Positions 43,587-52,387 of a stretch of 64,000 nt of DNA are shown piece by piece; positions within the stretch are counted from its first letter, which is position 1; each line of letters starts with the position of its first letter. The notes under the pieces are model-generated. The model made no database searches, had not been told where the DNA came from, and saw nothing but the letters and a program-made list of their open reading frames with translations. Position numbers and translations under genes: made by a program. The stretch comes from a virus. Location of the stretch: the IMG/VR virus record IMGVR_UViG_3300035698_029839, positions 1-64,000 of that record. The stretch is one strand, 5' to 3'.

Positions 43587-44261
43587 ATGTCAGAATACGA
43601 GAATGTTTTTAGACGTAAAGAATTACACGACATGTATACATCAGGAGAGACAAAACCTCTCGATGATTTATACTTGTTAGAAGATGTGGCTTTAACTATT
43701 AAGGAGCTTGATAAGAAAAAAGATTTCTATAAGGATTATAAAAAGAAAAAATCTCAAGATATTAGTGATGCTATTCAGGTCATTGATAATAAGATAAAAT
43801 TTTATAAATATATTATGGTGTCAACTCTTGATAGTAATAATGAGAAAAGCGTTAAATTTCCAGGATCTTGTACCGTTTCTTCAAGGAATCAAAAATCTAA
43901 ATGGGTAGTTAATGATGAAGAAGAATTTATAGCCATATTACAAGAGGCTAAAAAAGCAGGAGAAGAAGTGGACGATGTTCTTGAAGAAGTTATTCAGTAC
44001 AATGTAAGAAAAAGAGAAGCTAGTAAGTTATTGGAAATATGGGAACAAAGTGGGAAATTAGCGGGTTTTCTCAAGAAAGCTAAAAAGGGTTCTGATGATG
44101 TGGTTGTTAAAGAACCATCGAAAAAAACAGTTTCTATTAAGTTTTTAGATATTGAAGAAGGCGAGGACGATAGCTCAGAAGTTGTTCCCGTTCCTATTAA
44201 GAATAACAAGGACAATGCAGTTGTTTCTTCTAGTCCTGATGATTATGATAGTCTAGAATAG
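43587..44261 (+). CDS. Hypothetical coiled-coil protein (Gam/Gp157-like layout)
   Basis: 224 residues: a long helical segment (LTIKELDKKKDFYKDYKKKK, IQVIDNKIKFYKYIMVSTL) followed by strands (SVKFPGSCTVSSRNQKSKW) and an acidic tail. This order resembles phage Gam/Gp157-type proteins that protect DNA ends, but the match is only by layout. GAGG precedes the ATG. Located in the recombination cluster. Confidence 0.55.
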   Translation: MSEYENVFRRKELHDMYTSGETKPLDDLYLLEDVALTIKELDKKKDFYKDYKKKKSQDISDAIQVIDNKIKFYKYIMVSTLDSNNEKSVKFPGSCTVSSRNQKSKWVVNDEEEFIAILQEAKKAGEEVDDVLEEVIQYNVRKREASKLLEIWEQSGKLAGFLKKAKKGSDDVVVKEPSKKTVSIKFLDIEEGEDDSSEVVPVPIKNNKDNAVVSSSPDDYDSLE

Positions 44262-44263
44262 AT

Positions 44264-46153
44264 ATGAAAGATTTTGAATTTTATAAAACAATTCGTTTTT
44301 CAAGTAATAAAGAAAAGATAGTAAAAGCATTTTCTAAATTACATAATCTATATCATACTATTCCTGATACAAAAGGGTGTTTGGATAACATCAACATAAA
44401 AGGAGCAGGCTGCAAAGCTTGGTGTTGTCGTATCCAAACACCCCAGTTTTTATATTCGGAATTTCTTTTAATTTGGAATTTTGTATCTAAAAATTGGGAT
44501 GATAATGACGTTTGTGATTTATTTGAAAAATGTATGTTAAATGCTGTTAATCCCGTCCCTTCCAAGGGGTGCGTATTTTTTGATGAAGATCTTTGTATGT
44601 GCAGAGTTCATAAAATAAGACCATATAATTGTTTTTTGCCAGAAACATGGGTTTATACAAAAAATGGTCCAAGAAAAATAAAAAGCATACTTACGGGAGA
44701 TGAAGTTTACGGAAAAGATGGAAAACTTTACAAAGTTAAAACAACAGCATCTTCATATCATAATGGGTTAGTATATAATGTGAAATATCAGGGAAATAAA
44801 ATAGATTCGTGGTGCACTGGAGATCATAAATGGTACGTAGATAGCAGAAAGGACAAAAGAAAGAAAGTTAATTTATTATGGGAAAGGGCAGAAAACCTCG
44901 TTAGTAAAAAATGTAAAAATTATGGGAATTATTTATCTATTCCTTATATCTACGAAGATAATGATAATTTAAATGAAATAATAGTAAATGATTTTATAAA
45001 AGCAAAAGAAGAGGGAGGGCGTTTAAAACCATTTACTGGAGGAGAAAACGGGGATGGAGATTTTACAAAATCATTGCCATTTAAAATAAAAATAGATGAA
45101 GAGTTTTTATTTATGATAGGGATATACTTGGCAGAAGGGAGCAGCTCAATTATGTCCGCTTCTTTTTCTATGAACATAAATGAAAAACATCATTTGTTAA
45201 GGATCGAAAAATATATAAATAGTTTAGGTATTTTGTGCTCTTGGCCAAAAATAAATCATAGTAAAAAGCTTATTGTTTTAAGAGTTGGATCTTGTTTATT
45301 TGCTCGTTTAATGACGGAAATAGGAGGAAAACTAGCTAATAAAAAAAAGATTAATAAAAAACTTTTTGGAAAATTTTCTTTTTTACAATTGAAAAAAATA
45401 TATGAAGCATGGAATATGGGGGATGGGAAAAAGAAAATGCCTGAAGGAGAGGCTTCTACTGTTACTGTATCTGAACTTCTGGCATTGCAAATGAATTTTA
45501 TATTAATAGCTAATAATATATTTTCAAGAATTTATAAATATAAAAGAAAAGACAGAGGATTTTGTAGTTATGATGTGCATGTTTTTCCATCTTGCAACGG
45601 ACAAAAAGTAAAAAAAGGACAAGGAACAAAGATAATACAAGCAAATGATAAATTTATAATACCATTGGATGATGTAAAAACTAAATATTATAAAGGACCA
45701 GTAATTGATATTCAAGTTGAAAATGCGGAAAGTTTTATTACTTCTTCAGGTATAGTTCATAATTGTCGAATTTATGGCATAACTCCTGCTGAAGAATTCG
45801 AACCAAGATATTTGCGTTTAAAAGAAGAATATAAAACTATTTTAGGGGCGGTTATTAAGCCACAATGTTCTTTAGTATCTACTATTGATGATATAGGATT
45901 AACAGTAGAAGATACTGATAAGTGGTGGGCCAAACTTGTTAAAATTGAGCAATCTATTGGTATCCCTAAAGATATGGTTACAGATGCTATAGGAGGAAGT
46001 TATAGAACTCCTCATGATCATATTCTGCTTTATAATATGCCAGAAAATGTTCTTAATGCTTTGTCTGGGATAAAAAAATATACAGATGAATTTGAAAAGA
46101 AAAAAAGAATTAGGGAATTAATACAGGTGATTAAAAATGTCTTCAAAAGTTAG
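44264..46153 (+). CDS. YkgJ-type metal-cluster protein interrupted by a LAGLIDADG intein
   Basis: 629 residues, of which 123-500 are intein. The extein is a YkgJ/Fe-S-cluster-binding family protein: KGAGCKAWCCRIQTPQF, CVFFDEDLCMCRVHKIRPYN and, after the intein, CRIYGITPAEEFEP. The host residue after the intein is itself one of the conserved Cys, so the cluster forms only after splicing. The biochemical role of YkgJ proteins is poorly known. It overlaps the next gene by 17 bases. Confidence 0.82.
   Translation: MKDFEFYKTIRFSSNKEKIVKAFSKLHNLYHTIPDTKGCLDNINIKGAGCKAWCCRIQTPQFLYSEFLLIWNFVSKNWDDNDVCDLFEKCMLNAVNPVPSKGCVFFDEDLCMCRVHKIRPYNCFLPETWVYTKNGPRKIKSILTGDEVYGKDGKLYKVKTTASSYHNGLVYNVKYQGNKIDSWCTGDHKWYVDSRKDKRKKVNLLWERAENLVSKKCKNYGNYLSIPYIYEDNDNLNEIIVNDFIKAKEEGGRLKPFTGGENGDGDFTKSLPFKIKIDEEFLFMIGIYLAEGSSSIMSASFSMNINEKHHLLRIEKYINSLGILCSWPKINHSKKLIVLRVGSCLFARLMTEIGGKLANKKKINKKLFGKFSFLQLKKIYEAWNMGDGKKKMPEGEASTVTVSELLALQMNFILIANNIFSRIYKYKRKDRGFCSYDVHVFPSCNGQKVKKGQGTKIIQANDKFIIPLDDVKTKYYKGPVIDIQVENAESFITSSGIVHNCRIYGITPAEEFEPRYLRLKEEYKTILGAVIKPQCSLVSTIDDIGLTVEDTDKWWAKLVKIEQSIGIPKDMVTDAIGGSYRTPHDHILLYNMPENVLNALSGIKKYTDEFEKKKRIRELIQVIKNVFKS
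44630..45763 (+). other. Full-length intein with LAGLIDADG endonuclease (378 aa)
   Basis: Starts CFLPETWVYTKNGPRKIKSI (block A) and ends ESFITSSGIVHN before Cys. The endonuclease blocks are FLFMIGIYLAEGSSS and KKIYEAWNMGDGKKK, with acidic residues in both. Block F is YYKGPVIDIQVENAESF. The site is the conserved R-P-x-x-C of the YkgJ family. Confidence 0.88.
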
Positions 46154-46502
46154 AGCTAGAATATTAAGTATGACATATGATAAAGAAAACAATCTTTTTC
46201 AATTGTCATTACGTGATCTGGACAGAAATAAGCATATTAATATAGCTATTAAGGGAACAGATTGGGGTGTTGTACCAAATTTTCCAGATGAAGTTATAGA
46301 TCAATTTTGTAAAGAAATGACGGGTAAGGAAAAAAATCTTAATATAGAAACAGAAAAATCTTCCTTGAGGGATGCTAAGAAAGATGATAAGGGGATTGTA
46401 TCTCAGGAAGAAATTAACCGAGTCAATGATAATTTAGAGAAATACCCTATAGATGAAGTTATGAATATTTTACATACAGATTTAGAAAAAGATGAAAATT
46501 AG
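46137..46502 (+). CDS. Hypothetical protein (121 aa)
   Basis: 121 residues. It begins with strands VRARILSMTYDKENNLFQLS and has an acidic C-terminal half. Overlaps both neighbours. No family recognised. Confidence 0.55.
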   Translation: MSSKVRARILSMTYDKENNLFQLSLRDLDRNKHINIAIKGTDWGVVPNFPDEVIDQFCKEMTGKEKNLNIETEKSSLRDAKKDDKGIVSQEEINRVNDNLEKYPIDEVMNILHTDLEKDEN

Positions 46503-46761
46503 ATTTTTCGGTAGCTCCGAATGCCTAGATTGTTTAGAGATTTTTGTTATATTAGAAAAATTTCAGGTTGATTATAATTATATAGATGGCCACGATATAG
46601 ATAATGATGAAGCTTATAATATGTGTGAAGAACAAGATGTAGATGAACTTCCTCACTTACAATTCTTAGATAATGAAAATAATATTATCATAGAGCATGT
46701 CGGGCCAATGATAGAAGAAGAATTTATGATATATCTTAAAGATTATTTTCCTAATTATTGA
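46492..46761 (+). CDS. Glutaredoxin/thioredoxin-like protein (89 aa)
   Basis: A small thioredoxin fold: strand IRFFGSSECLDCLEIF with a CxxC active site at residues 11-14, and the cis-Pro loop ELPHLQFLDN. 89 residues is normal for glutaredoxins. It could reduce phage or host ribonucleotide reductase or keep Cys-rich phage proteins reduced. ATG lies inside the previous gene. Confidence 0.75.
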   Translation: MKIRFFGSSECLDCLEIFVILEKFQVDYNYIDGHDIDNDEAYNMCEEQDVDELPHLQFLDNENNIIIEHVGPMIEEEFMIYLKDYFPNY

Positions 46762-46786
46762 AAAGTGATTGTATTCGTATTAGTAT
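46758..46786 (+). promoter_or_regulatory. AGTGA-class promoter (TTGAAA-N17-TAGTAT)
   Basis: TTGAAA 46758-46763, AGTGATTGT spacer start, TAGTAT 46781-46786 then AGTAG. A short leader with GAGGAAAG leads to the helicase ATG at 46821. Confidence 0.7.
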
Positions 46787-46820
46787 AGTAGAATAATTTT
46801 AATTTGAGGAAAGACGTTGT

Positions 46821-49805
46821 ATGGCTTTAGTTTTAAATAGATATCAAAAAGAAGCAGTATTTCATAAAGATGGTCCTTGTTTGGTCACTTCTTGTCCAGG
46901 TTCTGGCAAAACTTTTACTCTTGTAGAAAGAATTGTTTGTTTAATAAAACATGGTGGAGTAAAACCTAAAAATATTTTGTGCCTAACATTTACGAACAAG
47001 GCGGCAAACGAAATGAAAGAGAGGGTTTGTAAAAGGCTCAATATAGATAAATTAGATTTTTTTGTAGGTACTTTTCATTCTCTTTGTGCAAAAATGCTTA
47101 GGAAAATAGGTCCTTCTCAAGGGTTAAAAGTTAATTTTAGTATTATAGATGACAGAGATCAAATTGATTTAATTATGCAAATAGCAAGGAAGCTTGAAAT
47201 AAAAATAGAAAAAGGCGATGCTTTTAAAATAGCTAATCGTCTTAATTTCTATAGGGATCAAATGGAAGATTTTGGATGGGTAGAGGATAATTTAAATTCG
47301 GAACCGTTCATCGATATAGCAAAAGAATATTTAAAACATTGTGATAAGAACGGTCTTTTAGATTTTAGTGCTCTTATATATAAAAATATTAAAACGATAG
47401 AGTCTGATGATGATTTGAAAAGAAAAATTCAAAATACTTTTAAATACATTATGGTTGACGAGACACAAGATACAAATAAATCTCAATTTTATTTAGTTAA
47501 TCTCTTGGGAGGAAGATGGAAAAATATAATGTTGATAGGAGATATTGATCAGTGTGTTATAGAAGGAGAAAGAGTTTTAACTAATGATGGATGGAAAAAA
47601 ATAGAAGATATAAAGAAAAAAGAGGAAGTTATATCTGCCTCTGGTGGTGGTAAGGTTTCTTCGGATAAAGTTCTTAATAAGTATAAGAAAAAAGTTTCTA
47701 ATCGTCCTATTGTTAGATTAAAGACTAAATCTGGATTTCATATGACTATGACAAAAGAGCATATGATTTTTGCAGACTATGTTAAATCATCTTCTAAAAA
47801 GATAATAGTATATTTAATGTATGATAGAGAATTTGGTTATCGTGTAGGAGTTACTAATACAAAACGCAAACATGGGAAAAATGGAGAAGGACTTGGAGCT
47901 AGGTTACAGCAGGAAAGAGCGGAATATTTATGGATTTTAAAATCTGTTGATAGTATTGATGATGCAAAATACTGGGAGCATTATTTTTCTGTTAAATATG
48001 GTATTCCTACATGGTGTTTCTATAGCAATAAAAAACAAAGAAATTTAGATTATTCAGATGAAAGTATTAAAAAACTTTTTTCTTCTATCAACACGGTTAA
48101 TAATGCAAAGAAATTAATGGAGGATTTATGGTTGTTTGAAGAACGACCACATTATGTCCCAAAATGCATGTGTAAAAATAAGCGTAGGAATTTTACTATC
48201 AATATGTGTGCTGATTCTCGTTCAGGTACTTTGCATAGATATATGATATCTGGTTCTGATGAAAAAGATGGGGAAATGCTTAAAGAGGCAGGGCTGAATG
48301 TGAGAAGTAACGGAAAGGGAAGAAGGGGATGGAGAGTAGATTCTGCTTTGAAATCTATAAATAAAATTTATAATATTTTAAAACTAACTAAAGAGACATT
48401 AGGATATGTTAACATTATAGAAAAAGCTCGTTTTTGTGAAGAAACTCTTTCTTTAATACCTGCTTCTCATTTGAAAGAAGGTATGGCAGTTTATGTTGGT
48501 GATGAAAATGGTGTTTCTATCGATTATGTTGAGTCTATAGAATTTGATTATTATGATGGTAACGTTTATGATATTGATGTTGATAATTATCATAATTTTA
48601 TAACCAATGGGATTGTAAGCCATAACTCGATCTACGGTTGGAGAGGAGCAAGATATCAGAATATCCAGGATTTTATAAATAATTATTCTGATTGCAAAGT
48701 TATTTCTCTTTCTAAAAATTACAGATCTACACCCCAAATTGTTGAGGTGGCAAGGAAATTAATTAAATTAAATACAAGTCATATGGGTACTGCTTTTGAG
48801 ACTGATAATAAAGATGGGGATAAAGTTAAATGTTATTCTTTTAGAGATCAATACGCAGAAGCCAATTGGGTTGGAAATACAGCTAAGAAAATTATGGGAG
48901 AAGGGGGTTGGGACCCTTCTGATATAGCTGTTCTTTATAGAGCTAATAAAATGTCAGAACCTATTGAACAGGCATTGGTTAATAATGCTATACCTTATGA
49001 AGTTATAGGAGCATGGAATTTTTATGATCGTAAAGAGGTAAGAGATTGTCTTGCTATGTTAAAGTTATTAGCTAATCCTAGGGACGGAATTGCTTTTGGT
49101 AGAATTTGTTCTTTTGTAGATGGTATGGGATCTATTACTATAGGCAAAATAGAGAATATAGCTCAAGATAAGAATATAAGTATTCCTCAAGCCTGTAAAA
49201 TAATGGGAGATAAAGCAAATAGTATCAATATTTCTAAGGGTTGTGAAAAACTTCATAGTATTTATAGTAGTAAATGGGATCATACAAATCCTGCTGGTTG
49301 TTTGTCTAAATTGATTAATAATTTTAATTATGAAAGACATTTATTAAAAAAGTTTAATGATACTGCTAGCGAGAGAAAAGATAATGTTTCTCAAATAGTG
49401 TCTTCTGCTGGAGAATGTAATGGAGAAACAAATGGAGTGAGTAAATATCTTCAGCAAGTTTCTCTTATTACGAATGCGGACAAAGATAATAAAGATGATA
49501 AGATGTCACTGATGAGTCTTCATGCATCCAAGGGATTAGAGTTTCCTATTGTATTTATGATAGGTGTGGAAAGTGATTTATTGCCTCATAAGAACGCTAT
49601 GTCTGAAGATCCATATGCTGGGCTTGAAGAGGAGAGAAGATTGTGCTATGTGGGTATGACAAGAGCTAAGAAGGCTTTGCTTTTAAGTTGGTGTCAAAGA
49701 AGACGAAGATTTGGTAAGCATGGAGATGTCTCTTTTAATAAGTGTAAGCCAAGTAGGTTTTTATATGAGTCGGGAATATTAAAGAAAGGTCAATATGAAT
49801 ATTGA
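46821..49805 (+). CDS. UvrD/PcrA-type SF1 helicase with intein
   Basis: 994 residues, of which 245-602 are intein. Helicase motifs: NRYQKEAVF (Q), TSCPGSGKTFTL (I), LCLTFTNKAANEMKER (Ia), YIMVDETQDTN (II), IGDIDQ-intein-SIYGWRGARYQ (III), SLSKNYRSTPQIV (IV), MSLHASKGLEFPIVFMIGVE (V) and EERRLCYVGMTRAKKALLLS (VI). It unwinds 3'-5' in repair or replication restart. The intein breaks motif III, so the helicase is inactive before splicing. It overlaps the next gene by 11 bases. Confidence 0.92.
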   Translation: MALVLNRYQKEAVFHKDGPCLVTSCPGSGKTFTLVERIVCLIKHGGVKPKNILCLTFTNKAANEMKERVCKRLNIDKLDFFVGTFHSLCAKMLRKIGPSQGLKVNFSIIDDRDQIDLIMQIARKLEIKIEKGDAFKIANRLNFYRDQMEDFGWVEDNLNSEPFIDIAKEYLKHCDKNGLLDFSALIYKNIKTIESDDDLKRKIQNTFKYIMVDETQDTNKSQFYLVNLLGGRWKNIMLIGDIDQCVIEGERVLTNDGWKKIEDIKKKEEVISASGGGKVSSDKVLNKYKKKVSNRPIVRLKTKSGFHMTMTKEHMIFADYVKSSSKKIIVYLMYDREFGYRVGVTNTKRKHGKNGEGLGARLQQERAEYLWILKSVDSIDDAKYWEHYFSVKYGIPTWCFYSNKKQRNLDYSDESIKKLFSSINTVNNAKKLMEDLWLFEERPHYVPKCMCKNKRRNFTINMCADSRSGTLHRYMISGSDEKDGEMLKEAGLNVRSNGKGRRGWRVDSALKSINKIYNILKLTKETLGYVNIIEKARFCEETLSLIPASHLKEGMAVYVGDENGVSIDYVESIEFDYYDGNVYDIDVDNYHNFITNGIVSHNSIYGWRGARYQNIQDFINNYSDCKVISLSKNYRSTPQIVEVARKLIKLNTSHMGTAFETDNKDGDKVKCYSFRDQYAEANWVGNTAKKIMGEGGWDPSDIAVLYRANKMSEPIEQALVNNAIPYEVIGAWNFYDRKEVRDCLAMLKLLANPRDGIAFGRICSFVDGMGSITIGKIENIAQDKNISIPQACKIMGDKANSINISKGCEKLHSIYSSKWDHTNPAGCLSKLINNFNYERHLLKKFNDTASERKDNVSQIVSSAGECNGETNGVSKYLQQVSLITNADKDNKDDKMSLMSLHASKGLEFPIVFMIGVESDLLPHKNAMSEDPYAGLEEERRLCYVGMTRAKKALLLSWCQRRRRFGKHGDVSFNKCKPSRFLYESGILKKGQYEY
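47553..48626 (+). other. Intein in UvrD motif III with GIY-YIG-like module (358 aa)
   Basis: Cys1 at 47553 (CVIEGERVLTNDGWKKIEDI) and the end YHNFITNGIVSHN before Ser. Block B is GFHMTMTKEHMIF. The insert includes IIVYLMYDREFGYRVGVTNT, then GLGARLQQERAEYLW, then DDAKYWEHYFSVKYGIPTW, which has the order of GIY-YIG nucleases. A later part (MCADSRSGTLHRYMISGS) may be a LAGLIDADG remnant. Confidence 0.82.
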
Positions 49806-50310
49806 GATAGAAAGAAAATTTTTAGTAGAAGATCCTACTTTTTTGATAAGTAGTCCTCATTATTGTTACATAATCTATCAATACTATATTGATGAAGGTA
49901 CTAGAATAAGAATAAAAGATTATGGAAATAAATATAAAGAAGCTTTTATTACCATGAAATCAAAAAAGGAAAAATTTGATAGGTATGAACAAGAATTTGA
50001 GATAAATGTTGATGTTGCAGAGCATTATTGTGAGCATTTAAAAGATAAAAATATAGGACTTGGTTTTATTAAAAAAACAAGACATGTTTTATATGATATA
50101 GACAGTGTTAAAGAGTGTAAGAAGTGGGAAATAGATGTTTTTCATGGGGATAATGAAGGTTTGATTTTAGCAGAGATAGAGCTTCCATGGGAAGATGCAG
50201 GATTTGATAAGTTGAAGGGTTGGGGAGAAGAAGTAACTAATGATAAGAGATATTATAATGCTTATTTAGCAGAACATCCTTATAAGGAATGGAAAGATGA
50301 TAGGGGATAA
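49795..50310 (+). CDS. CYTH-domain protein (triphosphate-binding)
   Basis: 171 residues. Begins NIEIERKFLVED, the E-x-E-x-K signature of CYTH proteins, followed by QYYIDEGTRIRIKDYG, TMKSKKEKFDRYEQEFEI and KWEIDVFHGDNEGLILAEIEL. CYTH enzymes hydrolyse inorganic or organic triphosphates through a metal-filled tunnel. The phage role is unknown: nucleotide or polyphosphate control, or signal-nucleotide removal. ATG is inside the helicase gene. Confidence 0.85.
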   Translation: MNIEIERKFLVEDPTFLISSPHYCYIIYQYYIDEGTRIRIKDYGNKYKEAFITMKSKKEKFDRYEQEFEINVDVAEHYCEHLKDKNIGLGFIKKTRHVLYDIDSVKECKKWEIDVFHGDNEGLILAEIELPWEDAGFDKLKGWGEEVTNDKRYYNAYLAEHPYKEWKDDRG

Positions 50311-50503
50311 ACATAAGCCTCAATCTACGTTTGGTAGATGGATAGAAGCATTTTGGGACGGAGCAAGAAGTAAAACTAAAAAGGGGAAAACAAGAATTCC
50401 TTCTTTAGTCGATGATAAGAAGTATACTAGAAGATGGAGACGTAGAAAAGAAAAAATAGATTTAAAGGACGAAATAAGTGGACAGACAAGAAATAGAAAA
50501 TAA
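50297..50503 (+). CDS. Small basic hypothetical protein (68 aa)
   Basis: 68 residues, very basic (KTKKGKTRIPSLVDDKKYTR and RWRRRKEK), with AAGGAATGG upstream. It overlaps both the CYTH gene and the acyl carrier protein gene. It could bind nucleic acid; no family recognised. Confidence 0.55.
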   Translation: MIGDKHKPQSTFGRWIEAFWDGARSKTKKGKTRIPSLVDDKKYTRRWRRRKEKIDLKDEISGQTRNRK

Positions 50504-50735
50504 AGTTATACATATAATTTCTAATCATCTATCAATAGAATTACAAAAAGAAGATTTAAATTCTAATTTTATTGTGGATTTAGGTGCGGACAGTTTGGAC
50601 TTGATTGGAGTTGTAATGTTGGTAGAAGAAGAATTTAATTTGTCTCCTATTCCTGATAAAGAAGCAGAAAATATTTTAACTACAAAATTATTAATAAATT
50701 ATATTTATACAAAATTGAATAATGAGTCTAGCTAA
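50478..50735 (+). CDS. acpP: Acyl carrier protein
   Basis: 85 residues. Helix I ENKVIHIISNHLSIE, then NSNFIVDLGADSLDLIGVVM with the Ser of the D-S-L motif that receives 4'-phosphopantetheine, then LVEEEFNLSPIPDKEAENIL. This is the canonical ACP fold and length. It has a GTG start. It would need a host phosphopantetheinyl transferase. Why a phage carries ACP is open: lipid or surface modification, or an adaptor role. Confidence 0.88.
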   Translation: MDRQEIENKVIHIISNHLSIELQKEDLNSNFIVDLGADSLDLIGVVMLVEEEFNLSPIPDKEAENILTTKLLINYIYTKLNNESS

Positions 50736-51123
50736 ATATATTCCATTAAGAGATGCCATACTGAAATATGGTGGCAAAGATATGCCAGTTATAGCCATAA
50801 AGAAGTTTTGTGTAGATATAGATAGACTAACATCTTCTTATGAGGTGTGGTTAGATGTTAATGATGCTTCTGGGATAGTAGAGGCATCTGATAATGTTGT
50901 AGTTAATGCTATTAGTTTAGTTCCTACAGATATGGACGAACCTGCATTTTTCGTTATTGATGGAATATCTGTTTCTTGTTCTATAAAACACTATGTTTAT
51001 CATTCTATTAAACATGCTTATTTAGTTAGGGTAGAGTTTCTTTTAAGTAGAGATGATGTTAAACCATATATGATCGAGGAAGATAATAAAGATCAAAATC
51101 GTTTTGATATTTTGGACTTATGA
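50722..51123 (+). CDS. Hypothetical protein with ILDL tag (133 aa)
   Basis: 133 residues, beta-rich (YEVWLDVNDASGIVEASDNV, HAYLVRVEFLLSRDDV), ending DQNRFDILDL. It overlaps the ACP gene and starts a run of four tagged or near-tagged genes. Function unknown. Confidence 0.65.
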   Translation: MSLAKYIPLRDAILKYGGKDMPVIAIKKFCVDIDRLTSSYEVWLDVNDASGIVEASDNVVVNAISLVPTDMDEPAFFVIDGISVSCSIKHYVYHSIKHAYLVRVEFLLSRDDVKPYMIEEDNKDQNRFDILDL

Positions 51124-51452
51124 GCGATAAAGTTAAACAAATTACTATTGATGACTCAGTAACAGATAAGGAGTCTATCTATAAAATATTAGCACAATGT
51201 GCACATGATGAAGGAATCTCAATTTTTAAAGTAGCAGATAGTTCTATCGATAATATCCAAAAAATGGATAAAGACTGTCGAAGATATCGACAAAGAATTA
51301 GCGAACTCGCTGGAAAAGAAAGCAAATATAGAAAAGAAGTATTAGAACTAGAGAGAAAAAAGATAAAACTTGAGAAAGGACTTAAAGAGTTAGAAAAAGA
51401 AATAAATTTTCGAGTTATGAATGATAGTCGTTCTAATTGGTTGGATTTATAA
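51120..51452 (+). CDS. Coiled-coil protein with divergent tag (110 aa)
   Basis: 110 residues; the second half is a coiled coil (YRQRISELAGKESKYRKEVL). It ends DSRSNWLDL, which keeps the final L-D-L of the tag but has N-W where others have R-F-x-I. ATGA overlap with the previous gene. Function unknown. Confidence 0.65.
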   Translation: MSDKVKQITIDDSVTDKESIYKILAQCAHDEGISIFKVADSSIDNIQKMDKDCRRYRQRISELAGKESKYRKEVLELERKKIKLEKGLKELEKEINFRVMNDSRSNWLDL

Positions 51453-51922
51453 TGGACTTATTACAAGTAATAATACCACAACCTCCAGATTTTCGTATCT
51501 TGTTGGAAGATAATGAAGAAATAAGAATTATAAGATATGAACAAATAAATATGAATTTTTGTGATAGGGTAGTATACAAAGATGGTAAAAAGAAAACAGT
51601 TCAATCTCCACTTATTACTTATTTAGTCGAATTAGATAATCAATCAAAAGAGCAATTAAAGAAATTATTTTCAGATTCTTTTGAATCTAATGATAGCACG
51701 ATACAAACAAGATCTGCTAGAATCAAAGTGGGTAGAGATGGATATGTATATAATGTAGAAGTATCAGCTAGACCAGATATGAATGATTTTGTTTATTCTT
51801 CCAAAATATTTCAAGAAAGAGTTAAAATATGTTTAAGGCTAGAAGAGACGAGTATATCTTTATTTGATAGAGCGAATGAGGCTTATGAAAAATATGAACG
51901 TTTTGAGATTTTGGATTTATAA
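51452..51922 (+). CDS. Hypothetical protein with ILDL tag (156 aa)
   Basis: I start at ATG 51452, which overlaps the previous stop (TAATG). Beta-strand-rich (FRILLEDNEEIRIIRYEQIN, ARIKVGRDGYVYNVEVSARP) and ends EKYERFEILDL. No family recognised. Confidence 0.65.
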   Translation: MDLLQVIIPQPPDFRILLEDNEEIRIIRYEQINMNFCDRVVYKDGKKKTVQSPLITYLVELDNQSKEQLKKLFSDSFESNDSTIQTRSARIKVGRDGYVYNVEVSARPDMNDFVYSSKIFQERVKICLRLEETSISLFDRANEAYEKYERFEILDL

Positions 51923-52374
51923 TGGCTGTGATTGGTCCTATGATGTTTGGTGGTAAGTTTTCTATTTATAGCAATGGCGCTGAGGTTCTAAAAAATTTAG
52001 AAATAGTGGGATGGCGGGTTGAAGATAGAATTTCATCATACGATCATCCTCTATATACTTTTACAGCATCGTGCGGTCATGATAGCGTTCATTATTTTAA
52101 CGTATTGGTTAGGGAAGGGGTTGTTCGTTCTGATGGGGTTTCAATAATAAATTATGAAGGATTAGAGTATCCAGTGTATATAGATTCTTATGAGATGATT
52201 CAACACAATGCTGAGGTTACAAGCATGTCTGGTCATCATGGTTATATTCCAGGTAGTATGGAAGTTATTATTTGTGGCCATATTGATAGTAGAGATATAG
52301 GTGAGGTCGATACTATTATAGAAAAGAAAAAAGAAGTAGCGATAAAAGATCGCTTTGAGATTTTAGATTTATAA
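51922..52374 (+). CDS. Hypothetical protein with ILDL tag (150 aa)
   Basis: 150 residues with an alpha/beta core (KFSIYSNGAEVLKNLEIVGW, HPLYTFTASCGHDSVHYFNV) and a linker ending VAIKDRFEILDL. TAATG overlap with the previous gene. Function unknown. Confidence 0.65.
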   Translation: MAVIGPMMFGGKFSIYSNGAEVLKNLEIVGWRVEDRISSYDHPLYTFTASCGHDSVHYFNVLVREGVVRSDGVSIINYEGLEYPVYIDSYEMIQHNAEVTSMSGHHGYIPGSMEVIICGHIDSRDIGEVDTIIEKKKEVAIKDRFEILDL

Positions 52375-52387
52375 AGGAAAAATTATT

